Shown here piece after piece: positions 1 through 10,329 of a stretch of DNA of 64,000 nt. The translations under genes and the position numbers were made by a program. The DNA is from Tipula vernalis (lineage: Eukaryota > Arthropoda > Insecta > Diptera > Tipulidae): the NCBI GenBank assembly GCA_958295665.1, contig OY282558.1, forward strand, positions 140,100,577 to 140,164,576, read 5' to 3'. A model generated the notes under the pieces. That model made no database searches. It was not told the origin of the DNA and worked only from the letters and a program-made list of their open reading frames with translations. How positions within the stretch are numbered: the first letter of the stretch is position 1; the number at the start of each line of letters is the position of its first letter.

Positions 1-589
1 AAAATACTTTCAATGTAAATATTTTCGAAACAAAGTTAAATGCTTACAAAATTTACAAATTATCTTTTTATAGAATCAGGGCCCAGGACTATTTTAATAT
101 TACGTTTACACCAGTAGAATAAAAGTATGGATCAAAAAAATATCACGATAAACTCAAAGTAAAATTCTTTATTACTTTATCGCATACTTTTTTGCTATTA
201 TAGTATTGTACGTATCTAAAAAGTATGGTATAATGTTATGCGGTGTAAACCATACTATAATACTTTTTAGATACAAAAAATGTCATTTTATTTCAATCTT
301 TTGTTTATTGATGAAAAAAAAGTGTAAATGGCGATGGATTATGAAATTGGTAAAACACTAAAGTTATAAAATATTATAATTTGTGTTCACAAAACTGTGG
401 TATAAACTAGTGGAGAAAAATATTTTATAATTTAAACTATTAAAGTAGCTATGGTGTAAACGTGGTATAGCCAACTAAACAAAAATATAAAAGAAAAATT
501 GAATAAAATAATCATCAAACTAGAAAATAAATTAATTAAGCAAAAAGATTTGGCCAAATATGTTGGTAGTATAACTATAGATTCAATAC
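1..589. other. AT-rich noncoding flank
   Basis: No open frame of note is seen. The stretch is AT-rich and holds one clear foldback (212-274) plus three scattered copies of the 9-mer ggtgtaaac in both orientations, near 104, 242 and 452. These suggest a decayed inverted-repeat element, but its ends cannot be set. Confidence 0.5.
212..274. repeat. Short inverted repeat (foldback)
   Basis: The arm gtatctaaaaagtat at 212-226 is followed by its exact reverse complement at 260-274, with further imperfect pairing toward the loop. It could form a hairpin of about 63 bases. The 15-bp perfect arms are seen directly. Calling it a MITE remnant is inference. Confidence 0.6.
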
Positions 590-1184
590 TTTGACAAACA
601 TCTTAACGCTATAACTCGAAACAACCAGAAAGCTTTTGCTATGTTAAATAAATTATTTTGCTGCAAAACATTAAAAAAACATGTTAAGATAAGCTGTTAT
701 CAATTATTGATAAAGCTAATAATCAAATAAGGCGATCCAATATGGTATAACAAAACTCCGAGAATAATGGAGAAAATAAGAAAATTCGAAAGGAAATACA
801 TAAGAAGATATTTATCAAAGTATAGAAAATTAGAAAACTTACAACATTATATTTCAAATAAGAACCTATATAACTCGGTAAAATTTGATAGAAGCGATTT
901 GTCTATTTTAAATTTATTTCGGGATCTCATTCGTAGGTCTATAGCTAATGTTGAAAATTCCATGATTTATGCAATGTATGTGCACTGATATCTTATATTT
1001 TGTCTATCTGGATCAAGCGGAGTTAATTCAAAATCATAATACTGCCGTGCCCATTTACCATAAACTCAGAAGAAAAAATAATAAGTCATTCAATCCAAGT
1101 ATTTTTCAAGACCCTCATACTACCAGGTTCAATACTACTATTTCAGACAAATCAAAAATCAAATTTTGTAAAAAAATAATCTAA
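590..1184 (+). pseudogene. Decayed LINE RT C-terminal fragment (LOA-like)
   Basis: Reading from about 629, the frame gives a segment like the post-RT region of insect LINE ORF2 proteins: GDPIWYNKTP, then a basic FERKYIRRYL block and HYISNKNLYN. It continues in another frame with YLDQAELIQNHN and PIYHKLRR. This order matches my memory of arthropod LOA/I-superfamily elements. An in-frame TAA lies at 728-730 and the frame changes near 985, so the copy is dead. No EN or RT palm domain is present upstream, so it is 5'-truncated. The clade name is less certain than the LINE origin. Confidence 0.62.
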
Positions 1185-1992
1185 CGACTTATGAAGATTC
1201 AATATTATATGCAGAATTAAGTTCAGACCACAACCATCAAATGATAATATGTAGAATGGACTGATTATTGAACTAATTCTAAGAAGTCATATAATTTCAA
1301 AAAACTTAATTCGGAAAAAATTCGAAATAAAAAGTATAACAAAGAAGACTATATAACTCCACCTTTAATTGATGGCTCACGAACTATATACATATTTGTC
1401 AACTGAAAAAGTCAACTTAATAGCTGACACATGGAAATATTCATAAGCAAAACAACAGTTTAGTATACAAAACTATGATACTCGTACAATACAATAAATC
1501 TTACCAATGAATTAAAAGTCTAATATCTACATACACAACTAAAAATTAGCAAATCTCCTAAGCATTTGACTTACCGCATCACTCCTGTTAGTGTCACTGC
1601 TATCTAATATAACAATATTAGTATCATTCTTACTATTGTCAGTGTCGGTTGGTATTTTGCAAATATTTCTGTAACATGTTAAATTATCAAATATGTTAAA
1701 TGTAACAAATAAATATATTTTTACTTTACCTGTGCCCTTTTAATCTGTTACTTGCGGTATTCTGCAGTTGTTTGTTACAGACCGTGCAAGTTGCAACGTG
1801 CTTCCCATTATTTTTTCCTAAATAAAACCCCAGCTCATTAAATGCTTTTCCTTTCGGTCGGCCAACCATTATGAGTTTCCTTCGACAGTTGTATGTACCT
1901 AATAACTTATAAAAAAGACCAAATTAATTATTTTTATTAAATATTTATTATTAATAATAAGCCCAAATAGAAAACATGGCATGCTAATTCTA
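1185..1992. other. No gene seen
   Basis: AT-rich noncoding DNA with short tracts such as repeated gtatcatt/gtgtcact-like words near 1590-1640. Neither strand has a convincing reading frame or conserved motif. Confidence 0.5.
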
Positions 1993-2177
1993 AAAAGCGC
2001 TACAGACGATCCGACTTATCGGACCGACCGTTGGTCAGACGGTCGGATGGAATTTCCATCCGACACATCCAACATAATTTTATTCGACCGACATGCATAC
2101 ACACTATCCGATTTTACATCCAATCCAACCAAATTGGTCCGACCGTCCGACCAAATCGGATCGTCTGTAGCGCTTTT
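1993..2177. mobile_element. MITE with 21-bp perfect terminal inverted repeats
   Basis: The 21 bases at 1993-2013 (aaaagcgctacagacgat followed by ccg) are the exact reverse complement of 2157-2177, giving a 185-bp unit. Inside are many ggtcgga/tccgacc words in both orientations and a near-perfect palindrome at about 2043-2063 (tcggatgga/tccatccga). It codes for nothing. Two overlapping open frames across it follow from its unusual composition. No target-site duplication is obvious. It is markedly more GC-rich than its surroundings. The superfamily is unknown. Confidence 0.8.
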
Positions 2178-2751
2178 AAGACTTATGTAAAATCACAACT
2201 TAAAACATTTTATATAATTACATATGTACATCACAAAAAAATTAAACATGTAAATGTCCCACAAAATAGGAAAAATTGATCACACTCACCTACACGGTTT
2301 TCCTTTTTTATAAATAAATTACAGTTATGGTGAATCATGTAATTTCACAAATTCTAACACCTAAAAATGGTGCGTACACCCACGCCAAAATTGGTTTTTG
2401 ATAATTTGTTATATTTTAATCACCAACTTGTTATTAAAATAATCTTAATTTTGAACAAAAATTATCAATTATCGATTATCGATACGTATATTTTTTTTTA
2501 ACTTTTTTTAATTGTTTTACACACGGACACGAAACACTTTAATATGAAATATTTCAAAATTCTTGCTGCGACTGTCGTAATGAGTACTTGAGTTGAGGAG
2601 ATACCGTTGATTATGATTATTTTTCACAATTCAGTAAACCCCATTATAACAAATGTAAATCACCTCTTAAACGTCAAATTGGGATAGCTAGATCAGTTCC
2701 AAATTTTTTCGCTACGTGGTACTCGTAATCCTCCAATCGTCAATCCGCCAA
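2178..2751. other. No gene seen
   Basis: Noncoding AT-rich DNA. A 15-mer at 2566-2580 (ctgcgactgtcgtaa) recurs exactly at 55673-55687, perhaps a scrap of a shared repeat. Confidence 0.45.
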
Positions 2752-3181
2752 TTTACACTTGCTTTCTTGCATTACGTTTCTCTGCTTTCAAAAAATCAAT
2801 CGACGTTTACACTAGTTTCTTGAAACGCGTTTCTTTTGAATTATTTGTCTATGTATATGTAAAGGATGAGAACAGCAATTTCCTAGGGAAAATTATTTTG
2901 ATTAATTTATCTAAGTTTTTTTTTATTCAGTATTCCCTTTTTATGAATGCTAGCCATTCCTCACGAATACTACGTCGATAAAATACGAAAACGAAAAAAA
3001 ATAATGCAACGTTGAAATATTTGATATATCGTTTTTGTTTGTATTAGTGCGAAGAAATTGCTTGAATTAAAAAAAATGTTTGGCGAAAAAAGAATTAAAG
3101 AATCCTAACCTCGAAATTGTGTTTGTAGGTACAGAGGAAGGGAACAAGGTGAGAAACGTAATGCAAGAAAGCAAGTGTAAA
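2752..3181. mobile_element. Nonautonomous inverted-repeat element
   Basis: The 31 bases at 2752-2782 (tttacacttgctttcttgca and on to cgtttctc) are the exact reverse complement of 3151-3181. Pairing continues outward with mismatches for about 8 bases. A diverged tandem copy of the left arm, gtttacactagtttcttg, follows near 2805-2835. The 430-bp unit has no coding capacity. This is a MITE or small foldback element. No autonomous partner is visible in the window. Confidence 0.75.
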
Positions 3182-3934
3182 CTGGCTGAATAGACCAAAT
3201 AGTTTAAATATAGGGTAATTCAATGCGAACTGCTTGATGCCATTTTATTATATACAAAAAGGTCATACAAAATTTTACAATAGAATCGTAAACGACCGGA
3301 AGTGATAAAGAAATTATGGTTTCCCATTTATAATATAAAATCAAACTTTTATTCAGAAATAAAGGCATGATTTTCAATATTTACAAATATCTATAAGAAC
3401 TATGTCGCTTTTGATGGATCACCCTCTACAATATGGCCAAAAAAATACAAAAAATCACAACAACTGTCATTTATAAAAATACATACATATATTTATTTGC
3501 AAATATGTATATATCTTAATATATACCTATTTGTAAATAAATATTATTTGAAATTTAGGAAAATAAAATATTTAAATTAGATAATATAAAATGTTTTATT
3601 TAAATAAAAAAATACAAATTGCAGCCGATTATCAAAATTTTGTGCTTTATTATGTTTCCAAAACCGATCAAAAGATGTCTCTTAATTCAAAAATGTTTAG
3701 TCGAAATAAAACGAAAATTGGTGTATTTTAGCAAATTTAATTTCAAGTTATATTTATTATATGTATTATTATTCGTACATATTTGTCTAATAAGGATAGT
3801 CCCGCACAGCTTATTTATATTTACGCAGTTCCTCACTTTGATACATACACATGTAGTATCGTCAAGCAAACACTATGGCCCATAATTTTGTCCTTGGTCC
3901 GTTTTAACGAACGAAACATAGTGTGATTCCGATC
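3182..3934. other. No gene seen; AT hairpin
   Basis: AT-rich noncoding DNA. An almost perfect inverted repeat of tatttatttgcaaata type lies at about 3488-3546. An 88-codon open frame on the plus strand (3619-3885) is hydrophobic and low in information, and I treat it as chance. Confidence 0.4.
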
Positions 3935-4255
3935 CTAACGACCGCAAATAATTCCTTCGACGTTACAGCACATGTTCTTAAAGGACTCAATTGATTCAGG
4001 ATTTCTTTTATTTATTTTCTTCATTTTTGAATAGGCCATACGTTTCGCAAGTTTGTGATAAACTGTGAAGCAATCATGACAAAATGTGGAATGGCAAATT
4101 TGTGGATACATTTTATACTGGTTCCCGAATCTTAGCATTTGAATGATTTGGCAACTACACACCACTGAACAAAAATATTTTCTCGAATAGCCCATCATGC
4201 ATCGAAAAATAGCTGAATTAAACATCAACGAATAATTCTCTTCTCTGCAAAACAT
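3935..4255 (-). CDS. Hypothetical Cys-rich ORF
   Basis: A minus-strand frame of about 107 codons starts at an ATG at 4255 (the frame is open back to a TAA near 4279). It holds eleven cysteines in patches, including FCSVVCSCQ, HSTFCHDCF and NMCCNVEGIICG, and a lysine-rich KMKKINKRN stretch. I do not recognise the family. No splice sites or neighbours support it. It could be an exon of a small zinc-binding protein, a fragment of an unknown transposon protein, or chance. The cysteine spacing is the only reason to list it. Confidence 0.22.
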   Translation of the reverse strand: MFCREENYSLMFNSAIFRCMMGYSRKYFCSVVCSCQIIQMLRFGNQYKMYPQICHSTFCHDCFTVYHKLAKRMAYSKMKKINKRNPESIESFKNMCCNVEGIICGR

Positions 4256-4279
4256 GAATTCATTTGATCGCACCTTTTA

Positions 4280-5122
4280 ATCCGTTCGCTTTAATTTTAT
4301 GACGCAATAATCCAAACCTAAATTTGTACCGGGTATTTCTGTAAATGACGGTCACTGTTCCGCACTTGAAACGGCATTCTCGCAGGTTGAGTTATCTTTA
4401 ATTTAAGAGGGTGAAACGGGTACAATATAATATTTTGTGATACTTACTTATATTTGTTAACGAATCGAGATAAATTGTGAAATTACGCCCCGCGTCGGCG
4501 AGTTTTATAATAATAGTTAATTGATGCTTTTTGTAATATACGCTGTAATTTCACCAATGGATGGCTCTGTGATCCAATCAATTGTTGTTTATACATTTTA
4601 TTTAAAAGCTCAATATTATTGCGTTTGTGTTGGTGCATTTATTGCAAATTAGTTTTTATTTTAATTTAATCATAGTGAATTAATAAAACACTTTTCTCTT
4701 AAAGAATTTTTGATGATGTGTAAAATAAACATTCTAGATACCATTTCAATAATAATATTTCAAATCAATAAAAGTTTTTATTCAAGAAAATTGGGATAAA
4801 AAAAATTGGACTTTACATATGTTTTGTATGGGAAAAATTTGAGAATCCCATTGTATCAGTGGTTAATTCATTAAGCATTGATAGATCAAAAACTGTTGGC
4901 GTAAACCGTAAAAGAATTAAACCCATTATCGAACTGCTGATGGTTTATTACATTTTAATCCGATGAAAAATGAAGAAAATTTTAGTAAAATTTAAGGAAT
5001 GAATAAAAAATACGTGAATACCGTTTCTTAATTTAAATACATTTCGTTTTGTATTGTAGAAATCTACCACAAAAAGTGTCAGTTATATTTGCGATGTAGT
5101 TTTTAATAGGGTATACTGTTTG
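4280..5122. other. No gene seen
   Basis: AT-rich DNA without convincing frames, repeats or RNA genes. Confidence 0.5.
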
Positions 5123-5125
5123 TGA

Positions 5126-5496
5126 TCTGAGTATACAGTGTGTGTATCTGTTGCGAAAACAGTTCGACAATATATATTTGAACCGGTGCCAGGCCTTCTC
5201 GGTGCTTTACCTCTGCCACCAAATCCTAATGATTATTTTAATTTGCAATCATCTGAGATGGCAGTTTTACCACCTGGTGTGAAATTACATCAATTACCAC
5301 TGGAAATGATACCTGGTGCACCTATGGTCAGGCATATAATACTCAGGCTATTCCAATTCCGGCAACGGCACAAACGGCTTTAGCAACATCAACGGCAGCA
5401 GTTGCAGCCCAAAGCGGAGTGATATCACCAACACCGGGTGGGGTTCATTATCCCAGTCAAGATCCATCACGACTTGGCGTTATTAAAAAGCAATAA
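5126..5496 (+). pseudogene. Broken 3' coding end of an unidentified host-type protein
   Basis: A protein-like frame gives VPGLLGALPLPPNPNDY, LPPGVKLHQLPLEMIPGAP and then shifts by one base near 5322. The next frame reads YGQAYNTQAIPIPATAQTA, an alanine/threonine stretch, then GVISPTPGG and DPSRLGVIKKQ with a TAA at 5494-5496. A polyadenylation hexamer aataaa follows at about 5532. The Pro/Ala-rich tail is typical of C-terminal regions of RNA-binding or other regulatory proteins, but I cannot name the gene. The upstream frame closes at 5123-5125. A frameshift with no visible intron suggests a processed or decayed pseudogene rather than a working last exon. Confidence 0.5.
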
Positions 5497-6239
5497 AATA
5501 TTTTTATTTTTTTGTACATTTTGCATTTTGGAATAAATATGAAAATGAGTTTAAAATTTTATTTTAAAATTTTGACTTTTCGTTATAGTAAATCCATTTA
5601 GGTGAGAAAATGGCTACGCTCTAGCCGGTCGATCTGTGCCATTACATAAAACACATTTATTTTGGTAACTTATTTTATTCCGCAAACATACAAAAATAAC
5701 ATAAAAATACAATTTTTCGAATTGAACTATCCTAAAATTGTTTATACTTTTCATAACCCTTAACTAATTTCTCGTACACTTTTTGTCCAGCATCGTCGTT
5801 CGACAGCCGAAAATACAAAAATATAAAATTTCTTCATTTGACTCGGTGATCATAACATGGATAATAAAGGAAATTAAATAAGGCAGGAAAATAATGATTC
5901 TGACTTAAGTTTTTTTAATTTTAGTAAATTTTAATTATTGTTATTATTATTATTATAATTTTATTTATTTTGTCAAATTTCGTTTTTGACAGATAAGAAA
6001 AATGGTCGACTACTACACAGTCAATTTTAATTGTTATAAAATTAAATAAGAGCGCTATCTCTTATCATTAGTAGGAAATAATAATTATTTATGGCCATCT
6101 CGTGAGAAATATGAAAATAAGAATAAAAATTTTTTTATCGACATTGTCTACGAATTGTCTGCATACTCTACCAATTTTCGACATTTTCTACTCCAAAAAC
6201 AATTATCTACGCTATTTTCGACACCAACATGTAGACAAT
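5497..6239. other. No gene seen; (ATT)n tract
   Basis: Noncoding, with a short (ATT)n microsatellite at about 5937-5958. The 5' end of the mariner that follows should lie here, but I could not find a match to its right terminal repeat. Confidence 0.45.
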
Positions 6240-7260
6240 TAAAATATACGCGTAGACGCACAACACTGGTTATTTGCTTTAATCAAAGGAAAAAGTCTGC
6301 TGAAAGTTTTCGTTTGCTTCAAGAAACTTATGGTGCACATGCACCAACTCAACAGACTTGCGAAAACTGGTTTAAATGGTTTAAAAGTGGCGATTTTGAT
6401 ATCAGTGACAAAAAACGTTCTGGTCAACCAAAACAATTCGAAGATGGAGAATTGGAAACATTATTGAAGGAAAACTCAGCTCAAACAGAAAAATAACTTG
6501 CAGAACGGTTAAATGTCAGTCAAGCAGCCATTAGTAAACGATTAAATGCCATAAAAATGATAAAAAAAAAAAAGGAAAATGGGTACTACATGAACTGACT
6601 GAAGCCAACATCGAAAACCGCTTGATGGCTTACAATTCTTTGCTTACAAGACACCGAAAATGGCATTTTTTGTCTCAAATTGTGACTGGTAATGATAAAA
6701 GGATTTACTACAATAACCCTAAGTGCAAAAAATCATGGGTTCACCTAGGCGAACCATCTACATCAACAGCAAAACGAAACATTCATGGGAGTAAGGCTAT
6801 GTTGTGCATTTGGTGGGATCAGAAAGGAGTAGTGTACTATGAGCTGCTCAACCCGAACGAAACTATTACTACTGAACGTTATCAACAACAATTGATAGAT
6901 TTGAACCATGCATTGAACAAAAAACGTCCGATTCCAGCCAACAAACATCGTAAAATAATTTTGCTGCACGACAATGCTCGACCAAATGTCGCAAAACAAG
7001 TAAACAATACGCTGGAGGAACTGAAATGAGAAATTCTACTGCATGCTTCTTATTCACCAGATTGTGCCCCATTAGATTACTATTTGTTCCGATCCATGCA
7101 ATGCGCTCTTCAAGACCAGCGCTTCAGAAACCACGAAGAAATAAAAAAATGGCTCGACGAATGGATCGCAACAAAAGACAAATTTTTTTTCGATGGAATC
7201 CATAAATTGCCAGACAGATGGTCGAAAGTCATAGATAAAGAAGGAAAATATTTTGATTAA
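6240..7260 (+). pseudogene. Mariner transposase pseudogene (DD34D)
   Basis: Strong similarity to the Mos1-type transposase order. The N-terminal helix-turn-helix has KSAESFRLLQETYG and WFKSGDFDISDKKRSG, then LAERLNVSQAAISKRL, the linker KGKWVLHELTE, and the catalytic part. The first catalytic Asp is replaced: the motif reads VTGNDKRIYY where the family has VTGDEKWI. The second Asp is kept in LLHDNARPN and the third in CAPLDYYLF. A TAA replaces a Gln codon at 6494-6496. The frame slips in an A-run near 6560-6571. A TGA lies at 7027-7029. The original stop is at 7258-7260. With four lesions it cannot make a working enzyme. Confidence 0.9.
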
Positions 7261-7335
7261 AATAAGATTTAGCATTTCATAGAAATAAACGCGTCCTTTG
7301 TGTGAAAAAACCAAAAAACTAAGTTAGACACCTAA
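6240..7335 (+). mobile_element. Mariner element, mauritiana-like, 5' end missing
   Basis: The transposase remnant is followed by a right end that reads ttaggtgtctaactta on the minus strand up to 7335, beside a TA that would be half of the TA duplication. No matching inverted repeat is found before 6240. There the sequence becomes a series of cgacattgtctac-like words unlike mariner, so the left end is lost or replaced. The copy is nonautonomous. Confidence 0.75.
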
Positions 7336-7344
7336 TATTATTTT

Positions 7345-7640
7345 AAATCATCATTCCCAATCTCCAATTTCACTACAATCGGTTAAGTAATAGGAAAGTT
7401 TCATCATAATTAGCCATAGTCCAGAACTTTACGTAAAAAATCATTTTAAAATCCTATTACACATGTAAAATTCCAATAAAATTCGATAAAAAATGGACAA
7501 GTTCTATCATAACTGGCCAAATTCCACAATTTCATCCAAAAATCATTTTAAATTCTCATTTCCATAGGGGATGTCAAATTTGACTAAAATCCTTTAAGAA
7601 ATAGATAAGTTACATCTTAATTGGCCATTCATATAATTTG
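7345..7640. repeat. Diverged tandem repeat, about 3 copies
   Basis: Three successive blocks of roughly 100-120 bases share the order: agtttcatcataatt-gcca, a ccacaatttcat-like word, and aaaaatcattttaaa. The best matching words sit near 7400, 7510 and 7615. Divergence is high, so the unit length is approximate. Confidence 0.5.
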
Positions 7641-7789
7641 CTAATGGTTCAATTTGATATTTGAGATATTAACAGTGACCTTTCTTAAGTCTTAAACAAT
7701 ATTCGTTTACGGTTTGTCCAGTATGGATTTGTTTAAATATTATATACATATGCTGTACATACATACAAACACCCACTTATATAATTTTA

Positions 7790-8288
7790 TAAACTGCTCA
7801 CTAAACACATTGGCCAACCGCTCACCACATCTTAATCGAATACCAACTCAACTCCAAATCAACTTCAACTCAACTCGTAAATTGACCCCTAACTTAACCC
7901 TCAATTTAACCCCATACTCAGTGCCCAACTCAACATTCAAACCAGCGTATATAACAAATTGGTAAATATTTCTATTACCAGGTGTTTTTGGTCAATTCGT
8001 ATGGTATTTACCCAACCCTTTTGACGTACAGGTTCCAACAGCTTTTCAAATCTCCGCCTTGACCATATAAAGAGACTGGCAAAAAAAAATTCTAAATTGG
8101 ACAAGTTGTTTTCGAGATACCATGGGTACAGCCGTCCAGACATCCAGACATCCAGACGTCCAATTTTTTTTTTTTTTTTTGCTTTTTTAGACCCCGGGAC
8201 TTTTAAAATATCGAGAAAAGTGGTTTTGGACCCACAAAATTGTTGGTCATTTTTCGCAGGATTTCAAAACTTTGGTCTTTTAAGACCT
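7790..8288 (+). repeat. Dispersed repeat copy 1: CAACTCAA tail plus conserved module
   Basis: About 7800-7950 is rich in caactcaa-type words. It is followed by a module starting aacaaattggtaaatatt and running through acatccagacatccagac, a long T-run (8164-8180) and gtggttttgga. The same order and words occur at 30830-31287, and the CAACTCAA part alone is greatly expanded at 59280-60235. No protein is encoded. The short frames across it are by-products. Confidence 0.75.
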
Positions 8289-9052
8289 TTAAGGTTGGCG
8301 TAGTCGCTTGCTGGTTTTTCTTTCGAACAATTATTCAGAACTGCTAGCAAAGCTCAGTTTCAAACAAACTAATACAATTATCAAACTTAGTTTCGTGTTT
8401 TACCTATTACATGAGATTTACACACGAAACCCGTTACCTCACGATCTATTTTCTACATAATCCACTTTTTACTTTTACTGAGAAACGTTCAGCGACAAAA
8501 ATCAAAATTTCTTAGACACCAGTATGATTACTTGTCAATGACCCTTAAAACTTCCCTCATCTACTTTTTTCCGTGTAGAAACACAGTTACGTAAAATTTA
8601 AACCTTATTATGTAAGCATTGCGAATATTTCGTTAATAAATTTCGAAGCTCCGTTTCCATTGACATTTCTACCATAAGATCTGTTATTCGTGGCTAAACT
8701 ATATCGAAACATTTTTTGAGCTATGGGTTAAAAAATCCCTTTTATTAAATTGATTAATTTTCCTATTTAATTTCTAACAAAAATAAATAATTCCCTTAGG
8801 AAATTGCCACGAATTTAAATGTCGCAAAAGATTCAGGCCTAGGGTAGTTAGCAAAGCTCTAGCAGACTTAATGCCAACAACTAAACTAGCGTCAATGGTA
8901 GTAAGCTAATTCAATATTGAAAATAGTTAATGTTAATCCTATGTGCAAGAAGGGCATGAAAAGTGATAAGCGTTAAATTGTCGCTTGAGTGCCATAGTTA
9001 TAATATGATTTTGGTATGGAAATTAATGAAAACTGTAATATCTTTTGATTCG
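8289..9052. other. No gene seen
   Basis: AT-rich noncoding DNA without recognisable motifs on either strand. Confidence 0.5.
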
Positions 9053-9382
9053 CTATGCTGTTCGGAATACACCCTGATGACCACCTAACGCTTTAGAATA
9101 AAATTCCTCAGTCACTTTATTAATTTCAGAATTATCAGTGAGATGTATTATTGTAGAATTCGCCAAATTGGTGTCGGTAGCTTTAGTATTTTGAGGATTT
9201 TCGGAATTTTGTCTAATTTCAGATTGTTGTTTGCTTTTCGATCGAGTTATGACATTTATTTCTTTCGAAGTTGAAGGAAGTTCTGTAGATTGATCAGGTA
9301 AAATTGCTATTCCGCTTAAAGAATCGGCATTTTGATTGTGATTTCCAGGTTTGTGACATATCTTATAATCAAAATCTTCCAA
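9053..9382 (-). pseudogene. Gypsy-1 RNase H tail and integrase start
   Basis: The frame begins MEDFDYKICHKPGNHNQNAD, which is the C-terminal RNase H signature (x-Y-K-x-GK-N-x-ADSLSR) of gypsy pol. A low-complexity linker follows, then EEFYSKALGGHQGVFRT, the H-Q-G start of the integrase zinc-binding region. It stops at a frame end, and no integrase core follows toward lower coordinates. Confidence 0.8.
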
Positions 9383-9398
9383 TATAATGCGCTACCGA

Positions 9399-9506
9399 GC
9401 GGAAGGTTTTTTTTAAATTACACATCCATATCAATGGCTGTAATTATGGAAAAATGACGACCATAAGCCATTAATATGGATGTGTAATTTAGAAAACCCT
9501 TCCTCT
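9399..9506. mobile_element. Small hairpin MITE inside gypsy-1
   Basis: The 25-base arm at 9415-9439 (aaattacacatccatatcaa and on to tggct) pairs with 9466-9490 with one mismatch. Pairing extends outward through ggaagg-tttt/aaaa-ccttcc to about 9399 and 9506. The unit is about 107 bases with a 26-base loop. It lies where RT thumb/RNase H coding should be. It either inserted before the deletion or marks the breakpoint. No clear target duplication is seen. Confidence 0.7.
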
Positions 9507-9556
9507 CTGAAATTAGACAAAATTCAGTGACTGTATGACCAAGGTAAATGATTTCC

Positions 9557-10291
9557 TTAGAGAGGAACTGGCATTTTTCTAGATTTTACTTTTAAATTAT
9601 TGATTTTGAAACAGTTGAAGACAGATTCTAATTTAGTGTTATGATCATCAAGATTATAACCAGTCACTATTACATCACCTAGATAAACAATATATTTTAT
9701 ACCATTTAAACCACTTAGAATAGTATGCATGAGACGTTGAAACGTCGCTGGTGCACTTTTCAGTCCGAAAAGAATTCGCTTAAACTGGAAATGTCCAAAG
9801 TGAATATTAAAGGCAGTTTTTTCTCTTAGCTCTCTTTGGGATCTATATTCATCTGGAAGAATATTTGGATTGACCAAGATGATCCGAAATGTCTGTAATA
9901 TTTGGTAAGGGAAACACGCGTTGACAGTGACATCAGGCTCCGATTATGTCATTTTACAGCATTTCGATAATCTCTTTGTTGATTTCGATTTTCGTAAATT
10001 CTGGTAAGCGTTATTGCTTGACATACCATATATGGGATCTACGTTACTGTCGGTTCTAATTTTGTGCATCGTGACATCGGTTGCGGTAAGCTGGTCACTT
10101 GGCACGAAGAAGATTTTGTTATACTTTCGCCATTGGTTTAAAATAGAATTTCTTTCTTCTTGATTGAGATGGTCGATTTTTAGAAACGATTCAATAATTT
10201 GTAAACGATTGTTTATAACATTTGACCAAGAATTTAGCTGAATTACTTCGAACTCGTCTAGTTTGGTTACTTGGAAATTAAAATTTTCCAT
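9557..10291 (-). pseudogene. Gypsy-1 reverse transcriptase fragments
   Basis: The N-terminal block (9944-10291) has the connector LNQEERNSILNQWRKYNKIF and an HKIRT element typical of the region before RT. The second block (9557-9877) gives KTAFNIHFGHFQFKRILFGL, the PATFQRLM helix and YLGDVIV. The last is the YxDD box at 9674-9685 with its first catalytic Asp changed to Gly, so the enzyme is dead independently of the stops. The part with LxLA-D (motif A) between the blocks is lost. Confidence 0.85.
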
Positions 10292-10329
10292 TTCGACTTC
10301 ATAATTGTTTGTATTTACGATGCTTATAG

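Noticed and set aside
1981..2279. Two overlapping open frames of 69 and 82 codons
   Set aside because: They lie across the MITE and come from its unusual composition and inverted repeats; no protein features.
3619..3885. An 88-codon hydrophobic plus-strand frame
   Set aside because: Low-complexity AT-rich translation; the opposite strand is equally open.
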